Positions 40,187 to 47,543 of a DNA stretch of 64,000 bases are shown here, one piece after another. The translations under genes and the position numbers were made by a program. Numbering within the stretch: position 1 is the first letter of the stretch; each line of letters starts with the position of its first letter. The stretch lies in the NCBI GenBank assembly GCA_903834135.1, contig CAILHZ010000007.1, positions 121,385-185,384 of the forward strand. Reading direction: 5' to 3'. The DNA comes from an uncultured Opitutia bacterium. GTDB lineage: Bacteria > Verrucomicrobiota > Verrucomicrobiia > Opitutales > Opitutaceae. Below the pieces are notes generated by a model. It saw nothing but the letters and a program-made list of their open reading frames with translations, ran no database searches and was not told the origin of the DNA.

Positions 40187-40331
40187 GTTTTATTTCTCCT
40201 AGTAGCGGATAGCGGCCTAAAAAAGTAAGGCGCGTTTAAGAGACGTATCCCCTATTCGACTACACTGGATGGTTATTTTCCTGATGCTTAGGCGGAAGCC
40301 TCTGCTTGTTGGAAAGGGTTAAAAATTTTAA

Positions 40332-40847
40332 TTAAACGCCTGCAGCGCGAACTTTCGCCTGAAGAACGTTAACAGTTGCTTGTGGGACAGCATTGATAAC
40401 GCGAACAAACGCGGTACCAGGCTGATTGAGAAGTCCGAGCAATTGTGCGCGGAGTGCATCGAGCGATGGCATATCTGCCAAACGTTCAACGTCCTTAGAT
40501 GAAATAAGCTTATTAGAAAGTACGCCTGCTTTGATTGCGAACTTCTGCTTTTCCTTGAAGAATTGCTTTAGAATTTTCGCAACGCCAGGTGAGTTCTTAC
40601 CACCTACGACAACCGCAGTTGGTCCTGATAGGGACGCTTCGATGTCAGGTAAGCCTAATGCTTTCGCAGCAACACGAAGTGAGCTGTTTTTAACTACGTG
40701 GAATTCTGCTTTCTCGACAGCAAGCTTCGAACGAAGGTCTGCAACGTCAGAGACAGTTGCGCCAGTGAAGTTAGCGAGAATAACGTAATCGGATTTCTTG
40801 AGGTAATTGTCTACTTCAGAGATAAGGTATTGTTTTTCGGCTCTCAT
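40332..40847 (-). CDS. rplJ: 50S ribosomal protein L10
   Basis: 171 aa, normal. MRAEKQYLISEVDNYLKKS start and the HVVKNSSLRVAAKALG block; the C-terminal helix that binds L7/L12 dimers follows. A clear GGAG precedes the ATG. It is 17 bp after rplA. Confidence 0.97.
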   Translation of the reverse strand: MRAEKQYLISEVDNYLKKSDYVILANFTGATVSDVADLRSKLAVEKAEFHVVKNSSLRVAAKALGLPDIEASLSGPTAVVVGGKNSPGVAKILKQFFKEKQKFAIKAGVLSNKLISSKDVERLADMPSLDALRAQLLGLLNQPGTAFVRVINAVPQATVNVLQAKVRAAGV

Positions 40848-40864
40848 GGTTATGTTCTCCGGGT

Positions 40865-41557
40865 TCAGTACTTGCTGTATTCAGATGAAGCGACATGTAC
40901 GCCAGGACTCATTGATGCTGAGATCGCAATAGTCTTGATGTACTGGCCTTTAAAGGAAGCTGGCTTTGCCTTACCTACAGCTTCGATAACAACGAGAGCA
41001 TTTTCTAAAATCTGCTCAGGTGTGAATGAGCGTTTGCCCACACCAACACCGATATTACAGGTCTTATCCATCTTAAATTCTACACGACCAGCTTTAACAG
41101 CTTTTATACCAGCTGCGATATCGTCAGTAACTGTTCCGCTCTTTGGATTTGGCATTAAGCCCTTAGGTCCAAGAACACGTGCCATTGTACGCACGGTCTT
41201 CATGGCTTCGGTAGTCGATATAGCGACGTCGAAATCAAGCCAACCTTCGTTGATCTTAGTCATGAGCTCTTGCATACCTGCAAAATCAGCACCTGCATCG
41301 AGAGCAACCTTTGGGTTATCTGTGAATACAACGATACGAACTTTCTTACCGGACCCGTTAGGAAGCGGTGTAGTTCCACGAATCATTTGATCACCTGCAG
41401 TAGGATCTACTCCTAAGCGAAATGACAATTCAACAGTCTCGTCGAATTTAGCCTTCGGAAACTTCTGGAGGATCTCCACAGCTTCTTTAAGCGAGTAATG
41501 TTTGGTTAGGTCAGCGACCTTAACCGCGGTATTATAACGTTTACTGGATTTATGCAT
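40865..41557 (-). CDS. rplA: 50S ribosomal protein L1
   Basis: 230 aa, normal. The FDETVELSFRLGVDPTAGDQ start region, GPKGLMPNPKSGTV and DKTCNIGVGVGKRSF blocks are diagnostic. L1 forms the mobile stalk at the E site and in E. coli represses its own operon. A strong AGGAG precedes the ATG; it lies 68 bp after rplK. Confidence 0.98.
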   Translation of the reverse strand: MHKSSKRYNTAVKVADLTKHYSLKEAVEILQKFPKAKFDETVELSFRLGVDPTAGDQMIRGTTPLPNGSGKKVRIVVFTDNPKVALDAGADFAGMQELMTKINEGWLDFDVAISTTEAMKTVRTMARVLGPKGLMPNPKSGTVTDDIAAGIKAVKAGRVEFKMDKTCNIGVGVGKRSFTPEQILENALVVIEAVGKAKPASFKGQYIKTIAISASMSPGVHVASSEYSKY

Positions 41558-41625
41558 GTTTAACTCCTTGCGGTGCGAACGCTTCAGTTAAGAAGCTCCC
41601 GCGGGTAGTGTTTCTGTAAAAAATA

Positions 41626-42051
41626 TTAATCGATGACTTCGATGCCCATATTACGAGCAGTGCCTGCAATGATACGAATACCTGCTTCATCAGAAGAAGA
41701 ATTTAAATCCTTCTGCTTAAGCTTTACGATTTCGAGTAATTGCTTACGTGTAACTTTGCCAACTTTGTCCTGATTAGGACGAGCGGATCCACTTGCAATA
41801 TTGGCTGCCTTCTTAAGGAGCACGGATGCTGGAGGGGACTTTAAGATAAAGGTAAAGCTCTTATCCGAGTATACCGTGATCACAACGGGAAGAATCATTC
41901 CGTTCTGGTCTTTTGTCTTTGCGTTGAACTCCTTACAAAACGCCATAATATTGACGCCTTGAGCACCTAAAGCAGGTCCTACAGGAGGAGCTGGATTAGC
42001 AGCACCTGCGGGAAGTTGGAGACGAATGTAACCCTGTATTTTCTTAGCCAT
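41626..42051 (-). CDS. rplK: 50S ribosomal protein L11
   Basis: 141 aa, normal. [21 protein letters not shown] and [21 protein letters not shown] are the N- and C-domain signatures. L11 forms the GTPase-associated centre and is needed for RelA-dependent stringent response. The ATG has no Shine-Dalgarno. It lies 46 bp after nusG. Confidence 0.98.
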   Translation of the reverse strand: MAKKIQGYIRLQLPAGAANPAPPVGPALGAQGVNIMAFCKEFNAKTKDQNGMILPVVITVYSDKSFTFILKSPPASVLLKKAANIASGSARPNQDKVGKVTRKQLLEIVKLKQKDLNSSSDEAGIRIIAGTARNMGIEVID

Positions 42052-42097
42052 GGATCGTTAAGGGATGAAAGTTATAAGTGATAGGTTGTTTTAAATA

Positions 42098-42676
42098 TTA
42101 TTCGGTCATGCGCATGACCTGCCAGTACTCGAGTTCAACAGGAGTAAAGCGACCGAAGATAGAAACGGAAACACGGAGCTTACCGCGGTCTGGATCGATT
42201 TCATCAATACGACCAGTAAGGTTAGTAAAGGGACCATCGTTGATCTTAACTTCTTCGCCAACGGTGTACTGAACCTTCGGAACTTCTTTTCCGTTTGCGG
42301 CTTCAATACGTGAGCGAATTTCATCGATTTCAGATTGGCGAAGTGCAGCAGGACGTTCACCACCAACAAAACCAATAACGCCCGCTACTTCTTTAACGAA
42401 GTACCATGGACGATTAATGAGTTTACCGTCTTCACCGAATAGCCTCATTTGAATGAAGACATATCCAGGATACAGTTTACGTACTTTGGTGGATTTTTTA
42501 CCCGCTTTTACTTCTGAAACTACTTCTGTTGGAAGTAAAACTTCGAAGATTTGGTCGTCCAACTCTTCAGCGGCCTTAAAGCGCTCAATATATACCTTCA
42601 CCTTATTCTCCTGACCGGAGAGTGTGTGAAGAGCGAACCACTGAGCGTCTGCGGGAATTGTTGTTGGGACGGACAT
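42098..42676 (-). CDS. nusG: transcription termination/antitermination protein NusG
   Basis: 192 aa. N-terminal NGN domain (WFALHTLSGQENKVKVYIE, YPGYVFIQM, WYFVKEVAGVIGFVGG) and C-terminal KOW domain (GEEVKINDGPFTNLTGRIDEID). NusG couples RNA polymerase to Rho or to ribosomal S10. It is 13 bp after secE and precedes rplK, the standard order. Confidence 0.98.
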   Translation of the reverse strand: MSVPTTIPADAQWFALHTLSGQENKVKVYIERFKAAEELDDQIFEVLLPTEVVSEVKAGKKSTKVRKLYPGYVFIQMRLFGEDGKLINRPWYFVKEVAGVIGFVGGERPAALRQSEIDEIRSRIEAANGKEVPKVQYTVGEEVKINDGPFTNLTGRIDEIDPDRGKLRVSVSIFGRFTPVELEYWQVMRMTE

Positions 42677-42689
42677 GGATAACTAGAGA

Positions 42690-42893
42690 TTAGCTCACCC
42701 AGGAGTGAAGGAGTTCTACGACTTGAATCAGCGAGAAATCACTGATGCTAGTAAAAATTCCAAGAATAACTGAAGCAACTATTACCACTAACGTGGAATC
42801 ACGAAGCTCCGATGGAGTCGGCCACGATGCCTTCTTAAGTTCTTCGCCCATTTGAACGAAGAAAACGCGCGTACTGCTGAACGGGTTTTTCAT
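42690..42893 (-). CDS. secE: protein translocase subunit SecE
   Basis: 67 aa with one transmembrane helix (about 40-60) preceded by the conserved amphipathic KKASWPTPSELRDSTLVV motif. This is the short SecE form. It lies between tRNA-Trp and nusG; rpmG (L33), which often sits here, is absent. Confidence 0.96.
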   Translation of the reverse strand: MKNPFSSTRVFFVQMGEELKKASWPTPSELRDSTLVVIVASVILGIFTSISDFSLIQVVELLHSWVS

Positions 42894-42914
42894 GAACTTA
42901 TATTTTTTTTAAGA

Positions 42915-42990
42915 TGGCAGGGGCGGAGGGAATCGAACCCCCAACCAACGGTTTTGGAGACCGCTACTCTACCAATTGAGCTACACCCCT
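42915..42990 (-). tRNA. trpT: tRNA-Trp (CCA anticodon)
   Basis: Cloverleaf on the minus strand with 5' end at 42990: acceptor AGGGGTG / CGCCCCT, anticodon loop CTCCAAA (anticodon CCA), T-loop GGTTCGATTCC, discriminator G and an encoded 3' CCA at 42915-42917. The location just upstream of secE is the classical trpT-secE arrangement. Confidence 0.97.
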
Positions 42991-43015
42991 ATGTGAAGTG
43001 GAATTTAGACGACGC

Positions 43016-43045
43016 CGCCGAGGCTCCTAAAAGAAGGCCTCGGCG
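43016..43045 (-). promoter_or_regulatory. stem-loop between tuf and tRNA-Trp
   Basis: Perfect 9 bp inverted repeat CGCCGAGGC / GCCTCGGCG with a 12-base loop, 27 bp past the tuf stop. It lacks a T tract on the minus strand, so it is more likely an mRNA 3'-end or tRNA-release processing structure than an efficient terminator. Confidence 0.5.
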
Positions 43046-43072
43046 AGGACGGTTAAACAGTTATTTTAGAGA

Positions 43073-44263
43073 TTATTCAGTGATCTCGGTGATACGGCCT
43101 GCACCGATAGTGCGACCACCTTCACGAATGGCGAAGCGTTGTGTCTTCTCCATAGCGATTGGGTTAATGAGTTCGATATCAACGTTGATATTGTCACCAG
43201 GCATGATCATCTCAACGCCCTTAGGCAGAGTGATAACACCAGTTACGTCAGTTGTACGGAAGTAGAACTGAGGACGGTATCCGTTGAAGAAAGGAGTATG
43301 ACGTCCACCTTCGTCCTTTGAGAGAACGTAGATTTCAGCTTTTGCCTTACGGTGAGGAAGAATCGACTTTGGAGCTGCGATTACTTGACCGCGTTGGATG
43401 CCTTCTTTGTCAATACCACGGAGAAGGATACCTACGTTATCACCAGCGCGACCTTCATCGAGGAGCTTACGGAACATTTCGATACCGGTAACAACAGTTG
43501 TTACGGTGTCCTTAAGACCAACGATTTCTACGGTTTCGTTAACTTTAACGATACCACGGTCGATACGACCAGTTGCTACTGTACCACGACCTGTGATCGA
43601 GAATACGTCTTCAACTGACATTAGGAAAGGCTTGTCGGTTTCACGCTCAGGCATTGGGATTTCGGTATCGACAGCCTCGAGGAGGTTAGCGATCGCTTGT
43701 TCACCTTCTGGCTTACCTTCAAGTGCTGCTGTTGCAGAACCGCGGATAACCTTAGCGTTCTTACCATCAAATTGGTACTTGTTGAGCAAGTCACGGATTT
43801 CTTCTTCAACGAGGTCCAAGAGGTCCTTATCGTCGATTAAGTCTACCTTGTTTAAGAAAACAACGATCTTTGGAACGCCAACTTGGCGAGCAAGAAGGAT
43901 GTGCTCACGTGTCTGAGGCATTGGGCCGTCAGCAGCGGAAACAACAAGGATAGCACCGTCCATTTGGGCAGCACCAGTGATCATGTTCTTTACGAAGTCA
44001 GCATGGCCTGGGCAGTCAACGTGGGCATAGTGACGGTTTGGTGACTCGTATTCGACGTGTGAAACGGCGATTGTTACGGTCTTTGTAGCGTCACGGACAG
44101 TTCCGCCTTTAGCAATGTCCTGATAGGACTTGATTTCAGCGAGGCCCTTGCGGGACTGTACTGCAACGAGTGCAGCTGTCAGGGTGGTCTTACCGTGATC
44201 GATATGACCAATTGTTCCGACGTTTACGTGCGGTTTCTTGCGTTCGAATGTACCTTTAGCCAT
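43073..44263 (-). CDS. tuf: elongation factor Tu
   Basis: 396 aa. P-loop [10 protein letters not shown], switch [21 protein letters not shown] and GSATAALEG (SAL-type) motifs and domain II-III signatures are intact. EF-Tu delivers aminoacyl-tRNA to the ribosome. It lies between tRNA-Thr (64 bp upstream) and tRNA-Trp, the tufB-type location. It is the only tuf copy in the window; none follows fusA. Confidence 0.98.
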   Translation of the reverse strand: MAKGTFERKKPHVNVGTIGHIDHGKTTLTAALVAVQSRKGLAEIKSYQDIAKGGTVRDATKTVTIAVSHVEYESPNRHYAHVDCPGHADFVKNMITGAAQMDGAILVVSAADGPMPQTREHILLARQVGVPKIVVFLNKVDLIDDKDLLDLVEEEIRDLLNKYQFDGKNAKVIRGSATAALEGKPEGEQAIANLLEAVDTEIPMPERETDKPFLMSVEDVFSITGRGTVATGRIDRGIVKVNETVEIVGLKDTVTTVVTGIEMFRKLLDEGRAGDNVGILLRGIDKEGIQRGQVIAAPKSILPHRKAKAEIYVLSKDEGGRHTPFFNGYRPQFYFRTTDVTGVITLPKGVEMIMPGDNINVDIELINPIAMEKTQRFAIREGGRTIGAGRITEITE

Positions 44264-44327
44264 GGCGGATTAAGACTATGTTTGGGTTTGGATTAAAAAG
44301 TGATTTTCTAGACGTAATTTGATCTGC

Positions 44328-44403
44328 TGGAGCCCAGAACCGGATTCGAACCGGCGACCTCGTCCTTACCAAGGACGTGCTCTGCCAACTGAGCTATCTG
44401 GGC
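44328..44403 (-). tRNA. thrT: tRNA-Thr (GGT anticodon)
   Basis: Cloverleaf on the minus strand with 5' end at 44403: acceptor GCCCAGA / TCTGGGC, anticodon stem CGTCC / GGACG with loop TTGGTAA (anticodon GGT), T-loop GGTTCGAATCC, discriminator T and encoded CCA at 44328-44330. It opens the 43 kb leftward block just upstream of tuf. Confidence 0.97.
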
Positions 44404-44625
44404 AGGCTGATGTCTACTTGTCAAAAGTACCTGATAGGATCAGAAACCTTTGTCATGCAGTAACCGAAGCAGTGGTCAAAAAACGGGAAAGAGGTAAGAA
44501 AGTGGACGCCGCTATAAGTGCCGTCAACAGGAATCTTTCGAAGCTCTTAAAATACCGCCGAAAGTCCTAGATTTAAGGTTCGCTGAGTACTCCCAAAACG
44601 GGCAGCCTTGGCAACCTTCATAGCA

Positions 44626-45654
44626 ATGACAGACAAGACCCTTACATCACCCATATTGCAAGCTTGGGTTTCAACCCTTTTTCAAGCTCAAGGGCTTTTA
44701 CCTAAAAATGCCGACCAAACCGCATCGCAGTTAGTGCAGACAAGTCTTTGGGGGATAGATAGTCACGGAGTTGCGCGGGTCCCCCATTATCTCAATCGTT
44801 TAAGTCGTGGTTCTATCCTTGCTACCCCCATTTTATCTTTTGAAGCCACCGGTGCAGCGACAGGAAACGTTGATGGAGGGCATGGGCTAGGCTTTATGGC
44901 CTGCTCGTTTGCCATGGATCAGGCAATAGCACTTGCTCGTTCTAGTGGAGCTGGTGTTGTAGGAATCAGAAATTCGAGTCATTGTGGCGCAATTGGACTT
45001 TATAGCCGTCAAGCTGCTGCAGCTGGCATGATCGGCATAGCTTTCACACATTCGGATTCTTTTGTTGTACCCCACGGCGGCACAAAAGCGTTTTTTGGAA
45101 CTAACCCGATATCTATTGCAGTACCAACTCAGGATCCCCACAGACCTCTTTGCGTAGATATGGCCACCAGCATCACGACCCTTAATCGAGTCATGAACGC
45201 ACGCAGAGAAAATCGCTTAATACCTGAAGGACTAGGAGTTAACGCATTAGGAAAGGACACTACAGACCCTCATCAAGTGGTTGCCCTTAAGCCAATGTCT
45301 GGCCCCAAAGGCTACGCCCTAGCCTTTCTTATAGATATGCTGTGTGGCCCGCTTAACGGTATGCCTTTTGGTCCACATCTTAATAATATGTATACCGAAC
45401 TCGATAACCACCGCGAACTCGGTTCCCTAGTTATTGCTATCGATCCCTCACGTTTCTTTGGTGGAGCTAACCTTGCAGCAGTTGTAGTACTCGCAATCGC
45501 TGAAGCAAAAAGTCAGGCTGAAGGAGTTCAGTCTCCAGGTGAACCAGAATACCTTTCGGAAGTTCAGCGCCTAAAGCATGGAATACCTATTGAAGCAGGT
45601 CTTTGGAAAGAACTCACGGAGTGGTCCACAAAACTCTCCGTTGCGATTCCTTAA
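44626..45654 (+). CDS. Ldh/malate dehydrogenase-family oxidoreductase (YlbC/AllD type)
   Basis: 342 aa from the ATG at 44626; a TTG at 44608 would add 6 residues. It belongs to the NAD(P)-dependent 2-hydroxyacid dehydrogenase family distinct from classical LDH/MDH. Visible blocks are WGIDSHGVARVPHYL (catalytic His), GNVDGGHGLGF, RNSSHCGAIGLY and FGTNPISIAVP, and MSGPKGYALAFLIDML near the C-terminus. Substrates in this family include malate, L-lactate, ureidoglycolate and L-sulfolactate; I cannot choose among them. It converges with the 45651-46385 gene, the two overlapping by 4 bp. Confidence 0.9.
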   Translation: MTDKTLTSPILQAWVSTLFQAQGLLPKNADQTASQLVQTSLWGIDSHGVARVPHYLNRLSRGSILATPILSFEATGAATGNVDGGHGLGFMACSFAMDQAIALARSSGAGVVGIRNSSHCGAIGLYSRQAAAAGMIGIAFTHSDSFVVPHGGTKAFFGTNPISIAVPTQDPHRPLCVDMATSITTLNRVMNARRENRLIPEGLGVNALGKDTTDPHQVVALKPMSGPKGYALAFLIDMLCGPLNGMPFGPHLNNMYTELDNHRELGSLVIAIDPSRFFGGANLAAVVVLAIAEAKSQAEGVQSPGEPEYLSEVQRLKHGIPIEAGLWKELTEWSTKLSVAIP

Positions 45655-46385
45655 GGGCCAACCGAGATCTGATAAAATCCTGGCTGCAATCGATCCGCTA
45701 TACGCATGGTGTGCGTAAGATAATCCAGAAAGAAAACATCAGCCGGTGATCCAGATCTTTCTGTAGAAAGTATTGGACCAAGAAGTCCTGCAGCATCAAC
45801 AGCTACTGAAAATTGAAGCGGCTTCCAAGCATGCGTCATCACATCACTGGGTGCATTTGGTGTATCCTTGGCAAGTAGTGCCAGTTCAAGAACAGCTCTC
45901 CCACTAGCCATACTGCTTACACGTACCCAGGCAACTCGCGGCTTTAGTGACGTATGAAGTCGGTCAGTTCGACCAAGTCCATAAGCAGGGTTACTTGGAT
46001 CTTTAATAGCAAGGGCATCTACAGGGCGATCAGGGACAACAGTAGGCGTGGCAATATTCAGAGCTAGGTGCTCGGTAGAAAAAGCAAGTTTGGGGCTAAA
46101 GCCTGAAAAGTCCCCCTGAGGTAACATATGCGTGTGATTGAGTTGAGAACCGCTGTAGCGTGTAGGAAGAAATAAAAGCGTTGGATCATTCAGTGATGCA
46201 TCCTCACTTGAAATTTTATCAGCTAAATTTCCGAGAATTTGAATCTTTGGAACAGCAATTCGTGCAGCCTCTTCTTTAATATCAGGAATCTTAAATAATG
46301 AACTTACTGCAAAGAGTATAAGTGCACCTACAACACTTAGAGGAATCCAGTGCGTTAACAGTCTAAGTTTACCCGTGCCATTCAT
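45651..46385 (-). CDS. membrane-anchored protein of unknown function in the exbBD operon
   Basis: 244 aa; no family recognised. One N-terminal transmembrane helix (about 14-31) and a long periplasmic part without the Pro-rich linker expected of TonB. The C-terminal ~90 residues (from about 145, PRVAWVRVSS onward) have a beta-rich look and end in LQPGFYQISVGP. It starts 1 bp after the ExbD-like gene, so it is the last gene of a TPR-exbB-exbD-X operon, a position often taken by TonB-like transducers or periplasmic partners of the motor. Confidence 0.72.
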   Translation of the reverse strand: MNGTGKLRLLTHWIPLSVVGALILFAVSSLFKIPDIKEEAARIAVPKIQILGNLADKISSEDASLNDPTLLFLPTRYSGSQLNHTHMLPQGDFSGFSPKLAFSTEHLALNIATPTVVPDRPVDALAIKDPSNPAYGLGRTDRLHTSLKPRVAWVRVSSMASGRAVLELALLAKDTPNAPSDVMTHAWKPLQFSVAVDAAGLLGPILSTERSGSPADVFFLDYLTHTMRIADRLQPGFYQISVGP

Positions 46386-46386
46386 A

Positions 46387-46824
46387 TCACGGATTATTTG
46401 CGCCCGTAGTTTGCTGGGTGCCTAATACAATTTCAGAAAAATGAGCCTCTGCAGCCATACCGTACACACGTGTAACGCTTTCCACAGGGACATCGACTCC
46501 AGCCAAAATAAGTAGTACAGGTTTTTTCGCTAACAAAGCTTCTGACTTAAGCCAGCCAGGAAGTTCCGCCAAAGTCTTCATTCCACCATCAGTTAAGATT
46601 TGTCCGGAGCCCAAAATCTTTAAATGCGAGGTAGTCCTAGTTGCCTGCGCTCGCGATGAAGCAAGATCTGGTAGTGACACAACAAGTCCTGGAGCCAATA
46701 CAAATCTAGATCCAAAAATAACAAAAAAAAGCGCAAGTGCACCTACATTGATATAAAAAAATAAATCAAAATTACGTGGCGGCGGCGTAAGTTTAGAAGC
46801 CAGATCGAGTGGACGTGACAGCAT
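46387..46824 (-). CDS. ExbD/TolR-family biopolymer transport protein with Asp-to-Asn change
   Basis: 145 aa from the ATG at 46824 (MLSRPLDLASK); an ATG at 46848 would add 8 residues and overlap exbB by 20 bp. The architecture is ExbD: short N-terminus, one transmembrane helix and a periplasmic domain (about 55-140). E. coli ExbD has FIDVMLVLL with the essential proton-binding D25; here the same place reads YINVGALAL, so Asp is Asn at residue 26. An acidic residue remains six positions earlier (NFDLF). Proton coupling by the known mechanism is doubtful. Confidence 0.82.
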   Translation of the reverse strand: MLSRPLDLASKLTPPPRNFDLFFYINVGALALFFVIFGSRFVLAPGLVVSLPDLASSRAQATRTTSHLKILGSGQILTDGGMKTLAELPGWLKSEALLAKKPVLLILAGVDVPVESVTRVYGMAAEAHFSEIVLGTQQTTGANNP

Positions 46825-46828
46825 GATA

Positions 46829-47488
46829 TTACAGGTTGGCTTTATCATTACTTGACCGAACGCTTGAAGAGTATTCAGAAAGTAAATATCTCATCATTTC
46901 ATTTCCTGCCCACTCCACATCACGAACTAAAGCACGCACACGACTAGATAAAAAGTGATATGCTAAATGAGTAGGAATCGCTAGCATAAGCCCACCAATA
47001 GTGCAGATAAGCGCTTGCCATAAACCAGCAGATAAAGCGTGAGGCGTTGCATAATCCCCACCTTTTTCAAATGCAATATAGGTTGTTGCCATGCCTATGA
47101 CAGTACCTAAAAGACCAACTAAAGGGGTGACTTGCGCAATTGCTGCTATAGAGCCAATACGCCGCTCCAATGCTGGTATCTCAACTAAGGCCGCCTCTTG
47201 CACATGAAAGCGCATTGTTTGAGAATCATCAGAAGCATGCATAAGTGCTGCTTTAACAACAGAAGCTACTGGACCTGGAGTTTCCTCACACAAAGTGAGA
47301 GCCTCAACGAGTCTACGCTTGGCTAAAATATTTTTGATACCACTTACAAACGCAGTCGCTTTGATTTGACCGCGGTGCAGGTATAAAACTCTTTCCACAA
47401 AAAATACGAATGCAATGAGACCAAGTACAAGCAGCACAAGCATCATTGGGCCGCCGCGTGTAAGAATACTTAAATGGAAAACAGACAT
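46829..47488 (-). CDS. exbB: MotA/TolQ/ExbB-family proton channel protein
   Basis: 219 aa with three transmembrane helices: about 15-34 and two in the MotA/TolQ/ExbB domain (AQVTPLVGLLGTVIGMATTY and LWQALICTIGGLMLAIPTHLAYH). The threonines that line the ExbB channel are kept in both. Inner-membrane motor proteins of this family energise TonB- or Tol-like partners. It follows the TPR gene by 55 bp and its stop lies 4 bp before the preferred ExbD-like start. Confidence 0.92.
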   Translation of the reverse strand: MSVFHLSILTRGGPMMLVLLVLGLIAFVFFVERVLYLHRGQIKATAFVSGIKNILAKRRLVEALTLCEETPGPVASVVKAALMHASDDSQTMRFHVQEAALVEIPALERRIGSIAAIAQVTPLVGLLGTVIGMATTYIAFEKGGDYATPHALSAGLWQALICTIGGLMLAIPTHLAYHFLSSRVRALVRDVEWAGNEMMRYLLSEYSSSVRSSNDKANL

Positions 47489-47543
47489 CGAAGTTCTGGG
47501 AATGTAGACGTATACAGATTATAAGAAAACAGAAAATTTCATT

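Noticed and set aside
39795..40202. 135 aa plus-strand ORF rich in Ala/Ser
   Set aside because: Exact antisense shadow of rplL, produced by its Ala-rich hinge codons.
40698..41390. 230 aa plus-strand ORF
   Set aside because: Antisense to rplJ/rplA, both of which are unmistakable; no protein-family features in the opposite frame.
42852..43265. 137 aa plus-strand ORF containing RRESNPQPTVLETATLPIELHP
   Set aside because: It translates the antisense of tRNA-Trp and then of tuf; not a real gene.
44404..44460. TTGACA on the minus strand just upstream of tRNA-Thr as a -35 box
   Set aside because: The matching -10 would fall inside the tRNA; no convincing promoter could be assigned.
44319..44570. 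83 aa ORF on the plus strand containing SPEPDSNRRPRPYQGRALPTELSG
   Set aside because: The peptide is the antisense translation of tRNA-Thr, a well-known false protein in databases; the remainder has no recognisable features.
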